From Oscillospiraceae bacterium (GTDB lineage Bacteria > Bacillota > Clostridia > Oscillospirales > Oscillospiraceae), in assembly GCA_020025545.1 (NCBI GenBank), contig JAHHRX010000044.1, positions 1 to 6,794 of the forward strand: a stretch of DNA of 6,794 nucleotides, given 5' to 3'. The translations under genes and the position numbers were made by a program. Positions 1-4,912 of this stretch are shown in pieces. Each line of letters opens with the position of its first letter. Within the stretch, counting starts at the first letter, position 1. A model generated the notes under the pieces. It saw only the letters and a program-made list of their open reading frames with translations. It ran no database searches and was not told the origin of the DNA.

Positions 1-681
1 CAATAGTTTTTTCACCGTCGGGCGTACACCCTCTAATCCATTTTCTCTCTTAAAACTCTGATACCCTGGCGTATTTTCTTCTTCCAGGCGTGTAATCATG
101 CGGCGCAGTCCACTATCTACTGCCGATACCGAAACACAATGTCGATCCGCCACTACGGACAGTAGCTCCTTGCGCAGTGCAAGCGGCTTTTTCTCCTGCG
201 TTTGGAATTGAACCGCCTCTGTAAAATACTGCACCTGGGTCTGTTCCAGCTCAACACCCCATTGCTCCAAAATCGCTTTTTCGGGGTTTGTCTGCGTTTC
301 TTCACAAAGCATTTTAATCCGCTGCGCCAAGCTTTCCGGGTTCAGCGGTTTGCACAAAAAGGAGTCTACCTCGCCGGGGATTCTGCGCTGCATTCGAAAG
401 AATCGCTGCGGCAATACCAGTACAATGATGCTGGGTCGCTTCTGCAGCCGCAATGCACGCAGCCGCATCATTACCTCTGTTGCATCCATGTCCACCATGA
501 TTGTATCCAATACAATACAGTCATATGTATCGCCTCGGTCCAAATCCCGCAGTAAATGTTCTCCCCTTCGAAAGACCACACAGCGCTCTGCCGTGCCGGT
601 TTCCAGCAAATAATCTGCCGTTGACCGCATCAGGATGCTGTCCCCTGAGCAAAGCGCGATTCTTTTTGGCTTTCCGTTCAT
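1..681 (-). CDS. Spo0A-like response regulator (divergent paralogue), 3' end off the window
   Basis: The frame is open for 227 codons from an ATG at 681 to the left edge, so the C-terminus is missing (probably only 10-15 residues by comparison with Spo0A). Residues 8-125 look like a receiver domain. The predicted phosphoacceptor is D59 in IVLD and the conserved lysine is K111 in LCKP. The acidic pair is reduced to G13-D14, and the usual Thr/Ser after strand 4 is V89, so phosphorelay control is doubtful or altered. Residues 135-227 align by eye with the Spo0A DNA-binding domain: an ILEQWGV segment matching IIHEIGV, a helix-turn-helix at about 173-200, and a PT pair at 221-222. The recognition helix (VSVSAVDSGLRRMI) differs from the near-invariant TTASRVERAIRHAI of true Spo0A. 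This is therefore probably a paralogue with other targets, not Spo0A itself. The RBS AAGGAAG overlaps the upstream stop codon, which suggests translational coupling. Domain assignment is by recognition, not a search. Confidence 0.82.
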   Translation of the reverse strand, partial: MNGKPKRIALCSGDSILMRSTADYLLETGTAERCVVFRRGEHLLRDLDRGDTYDCIVLDTIMVDMDATEVMMRLRALRLQKRPSIIVLVLPQRFFRMQRRIPGEVDSFLCKPLNPESLAQRIKMLCEETQTNPEKAILEQWGVELEQTQVQYFTEAVQFQTQEKKPLALRKELLSVVADRHCVSVSAVDSGLRRMITRLEEENTPGYQSFKRENGLEGVRPTVKKLL

Positions 682-692
682 GCTTATCTTCC

Positions 693-995
693 TTATTTTC
701 GAATTATTTGGTAAGGGACCAAATCCTCTGCCACATCCAGCCAGTTTTCCATTGGGATTGCATTCTCATACAAAAATCGTAAGATGTTATATGCCATGGT
801 CCCTGTGCAGTCCAGCTGCATTCCCTCTGACCTTCCCATTGTTTTTCCGTCACTTTGTTCCAAGCGGATTTCCCAGCAGTCGTCAATGAGATTCAGTTGA
901 TACCGAATCCAGTGCGCCATCTGTAGTTTCCCCAACGCAGAAAACTTTCGAATATATTCGATTTGTATCCGCGGGGGTGCTGTCCGTTGTCTCAC
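693..995 (-). CDS. Small protein (100 aa), possibly DUF6514-like, cotranscribed with the Spo0A-like gene
   Basis: The function is unknown. The start is GTG at 995: an in-frame TAA lies just upstream, and GAAGGGGG sits 7 nt before the GTG, so no other start fits. The product is soluble, with no signal peptide or membrane segment. Its N-terminus is basic. A central part (about 31-60) looks strand-forming, and the end (about 68-95) looks helical with the pattern ENWLDVAEDLV. That closing pattern recalls the 'hL.DvveD' end of the DUF6514 family of Clostridia; this is recollection and is only suggestive. Only 11 nt separate it from the Spo0A-like gene, whose RBS overlaps this stop codon, so the two are almost certainly one operon. 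Its small size and position suggest a partner or modulator of the regulator, which is inference only. Confidence 0.72.
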   Translation of the reverse strand: MRQRTAPPRIQIEYIRKFSALGKLQMAHWIRYQLNLIDDCWEIRLEQSDGKTMGRSEGMQLDCTGTMAYNILRFLYENAIPMENWLDVAEDLVPYQIIRK

Positions 996-1002
996 ACCAT
1001 TG

Positions 1003-1010
1003 CCCCCTTC
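1003..1010 (-). promoter_or_regulatory. Ribosome binding site that fixes the GTG start at 995
   Basis: On the minus strand GAAGGGGG lies 7 nt upstream of GTG(995). An ATG at 1000-998 lies between them, but in its own frame it reads ATG-GTG-TGA, so it cannot start the gene. Confidence 0.7.
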
Positions 1011-1026
1011 TTATTTATATAAGATT

Positions 1027-1055
1027 ATTTTATCGCCACATCCTGTGCTACGCAA
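1027..1055 (-). promoter_or_regulatory. Candidate sigma-A promoter for the small protein and Spo0A-like operon
   Basis: On the minus strand there is TTGCGT (1055-1050), a 17-nt spacer and TAAAAT (1032-1027). The -10 matches five of six consensus bases, but the -35 is weak (TTG only). A start near 1020 would give a leader of about 25 nt that holds the RBS. A weak -35 next to phased repeats would fit an activated or repressed promoter, which is inference. Confidence 0.45.
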
Positions 1056-1060
1056 TAAAC

Positions 1061-1085
1061 AAAATGCGTCAAAATGCGTCGCATT
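1061..1085. promoter_or_regulatory. Tandem AAAATGCGTC repeat plus 13-bp palindrome, candidate operator
   Basis: AAAATGCGTC occurs twice back to back (1061-1070, 1071-1080). The second copy runs into a perfect inverted repeat, AATGCG-T-CGCATT (1073-1085). The element lies just upstream of the minus-strand -35 and about 33 bp upstream of the tRNA -35, between the two divergent promoters. A further TGCGTC copy is at 1126-1131, inside the tRNA promoter spacer. The binding protein is unknown; the Spo0A-like product is one candidate, but the motif does not resemble the classical 0A box (TGTCGAA). Confidence 0.5.
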
Positions 1086-1117
1086 ACCCAAAATCCTATA
1101 ACTTCTGCGCGACGCTC

Positions 1118-1146
1118 TTGACATTTGCGTCAGGCAGGTATTAAAT
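1118..1146 (+). promoter_or_regulatory. Sigma-A promoter of the tRNA-Ala gene
   Basis: A perfect TTGACA (1118-1123), a spacer of exactly 17 nt and TTAAAT (1141-1146) lie upstream of the tRNA. Transcription should begin near 1153, about 12 nt before the mature 5' end, so RNase P would need to trim only a short leader. The spacer contains a TGCGTC copy (1126-1131) shared with the candidate operator. Confidence 0.78.
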
Positions 1147-1164
1147 TAAGGGCATAGCGTATAT

Positions 1165-1240
1165 GGGCCTGTAGCTCAGCTGGGAGAGCGTACGGTTCGC
1201 ATCCGTAAGGTCGAGAGTTCGATCCTCTTCAGGTCCACCA
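1165..1240 (+). tRNA. tRNA-Ala (anticodon CGC)
   Basis: This is a full 76-nt cloverleaf. The acceptor stem is 1165-1171 with 1230-1236, the D-arm 1174-1189, the anticodon stem TACGG/CCGTA around the loop TTCGCAT (1196-1202), and the T-arm 1213-1229 with loop TTCGATC. The anticodon CGC (1198-1200) reads the alanine codon GCG. The G3-U70 wobble pair (1167 with 1234), the classic identity element for alanyl-tRNA synthetase, confirms the assignment independently. The discriminator is A1237 and CCA is encoded at 1238-1240. The gene stands alone, with its own promoter and terminator. Confidence 0.97.
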
Positions 1241-1241
1241 T

Positions 1242-1279
1242 AAAAAGAGCTTCTATCGGTTTGATAGAAGCTCTTTTTT
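1242..1279. terminator. Bidirectional intrinsic terminator shared by tRNA-Ala and rnz
   Basis: A perfect 11-bp stem (1247-1257 with 1263-1273) encloses the loop GGTTT. It is followed on the plus strand by six Ts (1274-1279) and on the minus strand by five Ts (complement of 1242-1246). It starts 2 nt after the tRNA CCA end and lies between the convergent tRNA and rnz genes, so it should stop both transcripts. A minus-strand transcript ending here would carry a leftover 3' UTR of about 200 nt after rnz. Confidence 0.92.
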
Positions 1280-1440
1280 GATGTTGCACCAATAATCACA
1301 CAAAAACGTTGCCTGACAAGTTTGAACCGTCTCATTTTGTGTGGACCGTACAAGGCGCCCCTCTTAGACAGGTTGATTTATATTTTTGTTAGGCTTAGCC
1401 TCTGATATGTCGATCCGTCTACACCAAAAGGTCTTTTATT
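1280..1440. other. Non-coding region downstream of rnz, with a long-loop inverted repeat
   Basis: I see no credible gene in this stretch. It holds a perfect 9-bp inverted repeat, CACACAAAA (1297-1305) and TTTTGTGTG (1335-1343). An inner, bulged pairing of ACGTT with AACCGT could extend it into a two-part hairpin. A short near-palindrome, AGGCTTAGCCT, is at 1391-1401. In the minus sense this would be the 3' UTR of rnz. No T-run follows either element, so neither is a normal terminator. Confidence 0.5.
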
Positions 1441-2361
1441 TTACTCGTCTATAAAATTCAGACGAATTGTCTTACCATCAAATCCAGCTTCTGCGCATGG
1501 ATAAAACTGTTGTGCATGGGGCAATTCCGCTTCGGGATCTGTCAGTGCACCCCCAAAATGGGTCAGCCACAGACGTTTGACATTTGCCTGCACCGCCAGC
1601 TGACCACATTGTGCAAAGGTACTATGCCCATACAGCTGCGCCTTTTCCAGAGATTCTTCCTCCGCATAGGTGGCATCACAAATCAGCAAGTCTGCCTCTT
1701 TCGCAAAGATTGGCAGCTCTGCAAAGGGTGCTGTATCCGTAGCGTACACGACCGACAGCCCTTTTCTGTTTTTTCCCATTACCTGTTCCGGTGAAATCGG
1801 ATTCCCGCTTGTATTCTGTACGCATTCGCCTTTTTGGAGTTTGCCCCACAAGCGGCATGGCACGCCCAGTGCCTGTGCCTTGTCCGGTTGGAAGCGTCCT
1901 GCACGGGGCAGTTCAAAACGGTATCCTACGCAAGCGACACGGTGGTGTAACAGCTGCGTCTTCACCAGCAGCCCATCCCACAAGTATATGGCATCCTGCG
2001 GCAGATGCAATGGTCGGCGCTGGATTGCAAACGGCAAAGGTCCCGCCAGCGCCAGCAAAAGCTCTACCATTTCTGCATAGCCATTTTCCGGTCCCAGCAG
2101 GAAAACCGGTTGGGTTCGCCCCTGACTTGCCATTGTTTGCAAAAGTCCCGGCAAACCAAACACATGGTCGCCATGGTAATGCGTCAGGCAGATTGCATCG
2201 ATCCGCACCAGACTGACCCCTGCCTGACGTGCTGCAACCTGTGTCCCTTCACCGCAATCCAGCAATGCAACGTGTCCATGATATTTGACTGCGCAAGTTG
2301 CTGTTGCTCGACCCGGCAACGGCATCGTTGCGCCACAGCCCAAAAGCGTTACTTCCAGCAT
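1441..2361 (-). CDS. rnz: Ribonuclease Z (tRNA 3' endonuclease), MBL fold
   Basis: This is a zinc-dependent metallo-beta-lactamase-fold endonuclease that removes 3' trailers from tRNA precursors in the cytoplasm. The 306-residue product matches the usual single-domain size (about 307). The N-terminal strand LEVTLLGCGATMP and DCGEGTQ (35-41) lead to the HxHxDH motif at 61-66. Further zinc ligands are H140, D209 (ATDT) and H268 (LTHF), at nearly the same positions as in Bacillus RNase Z. The segment after H140 (AGRF..DKAQALGVP..LWGKLQKG) is the flexible-arm insert typical of this family. The usual HEAT motif reads CDAT (228-231), whereas HST (246-248) is kept; clostridial members of this subtype often vary here. 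The ATG at 2361 is chosen over an in-frame start at 2412 because AAAGGAAAGGGG lies 6 nt before it, homology starts there, and 2412 lies inside a hairpin. The gene is convergent with the tRNA. Confidence 0.92.
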   Translation of the reverse strand: MLEVTLLGCGATMPLPGRATATCAVKYHGHVALLDCGEGTQVAARQAGVSLVRIDAICLTHYHGDHVFGLPGLLQTMASQGRTQPVFLLGPENGYAEMVELLLALAGPLPFAIQRRPLHLPQDAIYLWDGLLVKTQLLHHRVACVGYRFELPRAGRFQPDKAQALGVPCRLWGKLQKGECVQNTSGNPISPEQVMGKNRKGLSVVYATDTAPFAELPIFAKEADLLICDATYAEEESLEKAQLYGHSTFAQCGQLAVQANVKRLWLTHFGGALTDPEAELPHAQQFYPCAEAGFDGKTIRLNFIDE

Positions 2362-2367
2362 CTGCCG

Positions 2368-2379
2368 CCCCTTTCCTTT
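2368..2379 (-). promoter_or_regulatory. Ribosome binding site of rnz
   Basis: AAAGGAAAGGGG on the minus strand lies 6 nt before ATG(2361). It decides this start over the longer in-frame option at 2412. Confidence 0.75.
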
Positions 2380-2400
2380 GTTTGCTTGAACCGAACAATA

Positions 2401-2433
2401 CCCGCCCAGCAAAACTGCCGGGCGGGCTTTTTT
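2401..2433 (+). terminator. Intrinsic terminator hairpin with its T-tract on the plus strand
   Basis: CCCGCCC (2401-2407) pairs with GGGCGGG (2420-2426). Two more pairs follow after one A-C mismatch, closing the loop AAAACT. On the plus strand C and then six Ts (2428-2433) follow, which is a textbook terminator. On the minus strand, the coding direction here, the hairpin is preceded by an A-tract and followed only by TATTGTT, so termination should be weaker. It lies between the 142-aa gene and rnz and may act as a partial, readthrough terminator for the opp operon. Confidence 0.75.
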
Positions 2434-2438
2434 ATTCT

Positions 2439-2867
2439 TCAGCTGCGCAGCTGATTCGGCGTGGAAAGACCGAAATTCTCTGCTTTGTTTTCCGGATTGT
2501 CCCGTTTTAGGGTCAAGTCCACCGCATACTGCTTACCGTCACCCAGCGCTTCCAGCTGTGCCAGCTTTGCATCCGCCGAAGCCTGATCTGGATACCACTG
2601 CAGCAGGAAGAAATTCTCCGCTTCCACACCGTAATACAACCACACCCCATCGGCGCGGACCATATCATCCAAGTGATCGACCTCGTCCCCATCCAGAAGA
2701 CCCAAGCCTTCTTCCACATAGATGCTTTCCGGATCCACCTGCATCATCTCGATGACACGAATCGCACTTTCCAAATATTCATCCTGCGGAATGATACGGT
2801 CTCCTTGCGCCCATCCGGTGAGAAACGCCTGCACCAGCAGATTACGAACTGAAATTTTAGGAGGCAT
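2439..2867 (-). CDS. Acidic protein of unknown function (142 aa), downstream of oppF
   Basis: I do not recognise this protein. It starts at ATG(2867), with AAAGGAAG about 8 nt upstream, 33 nt after the oppF stop. It is strongly acidic (about 26 Asp/Glu against 11 Lys/Arg), contains no cysteine, and has no signal peptide or membrane segment. Visible parts are an amphipathic helix at 7-22, a second helical stretch at about 29-43, an acidic run DGDEVDHLDD at 59-68, an aromatic strand-like segment WLYYGVEAENFFLLQWYP (76-93) and a helix at about 95-107. The alternation of strands and helices suggests a small alpha/beta fold. It probably shares the opp transcript. Codon use resembles its neighbours and nothing suggests recent transfer. 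A role linked to peptide uptake is only guilt by association. Confidence 0.8.
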   Translation of the reverse strand: MPPKISVRNLLVQAFLTGWAQGDRIIPQDEYLESAIRVIEMMQVDPESIYVEEGLGLLDGDEVDHLDDMVRADGVWLYYGVEAENFFLLQWYPDQASADAKLAQLEALGDGKQYAVDLTLKRDNPENKAENFGLSTPNQLRS

Positions 2868-2900
2868 ACGCCAAACTTCCTTTCTTTTTACGAATCTATT

Positions 2901-3842
2901 TTATTCGTACCCTTTGCTCCATGCGGCAGCTTCGCTTTCGCTGCACAAAACATAGTGTTCCGGGCGTACTTCGCGCCACTGGGGCCGTTCGGCAGTATAA
3001 TCGTGCATCGACGGATCATACGTCAGCAGCTTCTTTTCCCGCTCCCGAATGGGGTCAGGCATGGGGATTGCGCTCAGCAGCGCACGGGTATAAGGATGCA
3101 TTGCGTGCGTCACCAACTCATCTGCTTGTGCCAGTTCCACAATATTACCCTGATGGATCACGGCGATTCGGTCAGAAATATAGCGCATGACCGACAAATC
3201 GTGAGCAATGAACAGATAGGTGATGCCGCGGTCTTTTTGCAGCTGACGCAGCAGGTTCAGCACCTGCGCACGAATCGACATATCCAATGCACTGATGGGT
3301 TCATCCGCAATGATGAATTCCGGTTCAACAATCAATGCACGCGCAATGCCGATACGCTGACGCTGACCGCCAGAAAACTCATGCGGAAAACGGCTGGCAA
3401 ACTCCGGCAAAAGACCTACATCCAAAAGTGCCTGACGAATTTTTTCTTCCCGCTGGGCTTTGGTCAAATCCTTGCGGACATTCAGAAGGCCTTCGCTGAC
3501 AATGTAGCTGACCTTAGCACGCTCGTTCAGGCTTGCCTGAGGGTCCTGGAAAATCATCTGGATTTCCTTCACGACCTTTTTATCCAGCTCACGGGAAATA
3601 CGACCGTTTATCTTTTCGCCTTTATACAGGATTTCGCCGCCACTGGTGGGCAGGATCCGCATAATTGCACGACCAATCGTAGTCTTGCCGGATCCCGACT
3701 CGCCTACCAGACCAAAGGTTTCTCCCTTGTAAATCTGAAAGCTGGCATTGTTGACAGCCCGATATTTCTTTTTGCCGGAACCATAGGTGACCTCAAGGTT
3801 CTTTACATCCAGCAGAACTTCTTTTTCTTTGTTTTCAGGCAT
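2901..3842 (-). CDS. oppF: Oligopeptide ABC transporter ATP-binding protein OppF (AmiF-like)
   Basis: This is one of the two cytoplasmic ATPases that power peptide import through OppBC. All nucleotide-binding motifs are intact in the 313 residues: Walker A GESGSGKT (47-54), Q-loop Q99 in MIFQDPQASLNER, signature SGGQR (157-161), Walker B FIIADE (176-181), D-loop SALD (184-187) and switch H214. The C-terminal part contains HPYTRALLSAIP and a YDPSMHDY...EVRPEHYV tail, which I recall from the AmiF/OppF branch of Gram-positive peptide transporters. It starts 3 nt after the oppD stop, with AAAAGGGGG inside the end of oppD serving as RBS, so translation is probably coupled. It is expected to pair with OppD as a heterodimer. 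A 6-bp inverted repeat (2890-2908) overlaps its stop codon. Confidence 0.94.
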   Translation of the reverse strand: MPENKEKEVLLDVKNLEVTYGSGKKKYRAVNNASFQIYKGETFGLVGESGSGKTTIGRAIMRILPTSGGEILYKGEKINGRISRELDKKVVKEIQMIFQDPQASLNERAKVSYIVSEGLLNVRKDLTKAQREEKIRQALLDVGLLPEFASRFPHEFSGGQRQRIGIARALIVEPEFIIADEPISALDMSIRAQVLNLLRQLQKDRGITYLFIAHDLSVMRYISDRIAVIHQGNIVELAQADELVTHAMHPYTRALLSAIPMPDPIREREKKLLTYDPSMHDYTAERPQWREVRPEHYVLCSESEAAAWSKGYE

Positions 3843-3845
3843 CCC

Positions 3846-4898
3846 TTACAGACCCCCTTTTCGCAGTTTTTCCACCACTGGCGGAGGCGCTACCTTTGGC
3901 GCACGGGGATCCAGCAGCCAGGTTTTTGCCTTATGGGTGGGTGTGACCTCAAAGTACGGCGGGCATTTGACAAAGTCGATTTTGAGTGCGTGCGGATTGC
4001 GCGGTGCAAACGCATCACCGTGAATCGGCTGGAACAGATTCGGTGGCGTACCGTGAATACTGAACAGTTCTTCTCCCTTAACACCTACCTGCGGCATACT
4101 GGAAAGCAACGCCCAGGTGTACGGGTGACGGGGATCGTAATAAACTTCTTCCGCTGTACCAATTTCTACAATATCGCCGGCATACATGACTGCTACACGG
4201 TCCGCAATATTTGCCACAACGCCCAAATCGTGGGTAATCAATACAATGGTCAGGTTGTACTTGACACGCATTTCTTTCAGCAGCTGCAAAATCTGTGCCT
4301 GAATGGTCACATCCAGCGCAGTAGTCGGCTCATCACAAATCAAAATCTGCGGATTGCATGCCAGCGCGATTGCAATCACCACACGCTGACGCATACCGCC
4401 GGAAAACTCGTGCGGATACTGCTTGTAACGGACTTCCGGGTTGGTGATTCCAACGTCACGCAGGTACTCCAGCGTTTTTTCCTTTGCCTCTTTGCCCTTC
4501 AAGCCCTGATGCAGAATAACCGATTCACAAATCTGGTCGCCAATGGTTTTCAGCGGGTTCAGGCTGGTCATGGGATCCTGCATGATCATGGCAATTTCAT
4601 GGCCACGAATCTGACGCCACTCTTTTTCCGTCTTCAAATCAGACAAGCGCATCGGCTGGTCTGCATTACGGCGGAAATAATCAATGGTGCCGTCAGTAAT
4701 CTTACCGTTGGCATCCAAAAGGCCCATAAAAGTTTTGGTAAACACCGATTTTCCGGAGCCGGATTCGCCGACGATTGCCAGCACCTCGCCCTTGTAAATG
4801 TCCAAATCAATCCCGCGAATGGCGTGCAGGTACTCGCCGCGCAGATTGAACTTTACGTTCACATTGCGCGCCTGGAGGATCACTTCTTTGTGTTCCAT
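3846..4898 (-). CDS. oppD: Oligopeptide ABC transporter ATP-binding protein OppD (AmiE-like)
   Basis: This is the second cytoplasmic ATPase of the peptide importer, 350 residues. It has Walker A GESGSGKS (44-51), Q-loop Q107 in MIMQDPMTSLNP, signature SGGMR (166-170), Walker B ILICDE (185-190), the D-loop TALD (193-196) and switch H223, so it should be catalytically competent. Many OppD/DppD proteins end with a four-cysteine motif (GCxFxPRCPxA...C...C) that binds an iron-sulfur cluster. Here it reads GDAFAPRNPHAL...KCPP...AKTWLLDPRAPK and the ligands are lost except possibly one. This matches what I recall of AmiE/OppD from other Gram-positives, so it is a subfamily trait and not decay. The start ATG(4898) has a perfect AAGGAGG, merged with the oppC stop, 8-9 nt upstream. 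Confidence 0.94.
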   Translation of the reverse strand: MEHKEVILQARNVNVKFNLRGEYLHAIRGIDLDIYKGEVLAIVGESGSGKSVFTKTFMGLLDANGKITDGTIDYFRRNADQPMRLSDLKTEKEWRQIRGHEIAMIMQDPMTSLNPLKTIGDQICESVILHQGLKGKEAKEKTLEYLRDVGITNPEVRYKQYPHEFSGGMRQRVVIAIALACNPQILICDEPTTALDVTIQAQILQLLKEMRVKYNLTIVLITHDLGVVANIADRVAVMYAGDIVEIGTAEEVYYDPRHPYTWALLSSMPQVGVKGEELFSIHGTPPNLFQPIHGDAFAPRNPHALKIDFVKCPPYFEVTPTHKAKTWLLDPRAPKVAPPPVVEKLRKGGL

Positions 4899-4912
4899 AC
4901 TTGTGTTCCTCC

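Noticed and set aside
1165..1240. The tRNA gene as an integration (att) site for a mobile element
   Set aside because: I see no repeat of the tRNA 3' end elsewhere in the window, no integrase and no phage gene.
1141..1353. A 70-codon minus-strand frame across the tRNA
   Set aside because: It is antisense to the tRNA and its terminator; the GPEEDRTLDLTDANRTLSQLSYRP-like peptide is a well-known artefact of reading tRNA genes backwards.
1404..1416. A TGTCGAT match resembling a Spo0A box (TGTCGAA)
   Set aside because: It is a single 6-of-7 match in a region without a promoter and expected by chance; the resident Spo0A-like helix would probably not read it anyway.
2362..2412. A 17-residue N-terminal extension of RNase Z starting at 2412
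   Set aside because: The extra codons lie partly in the terminator hairpin, family homology begins at MLEVTLLGCG, and the good RBS is just before 2361.
2890..2908. A 6-bp inverted repeat ACGAAT/ATTCGT at the oppF stop codon as a possible terminator
   Set aside because: The stem is short and AT-rich, and on the minus strand an A-run, not a T-run, follows; it is too weak to call.
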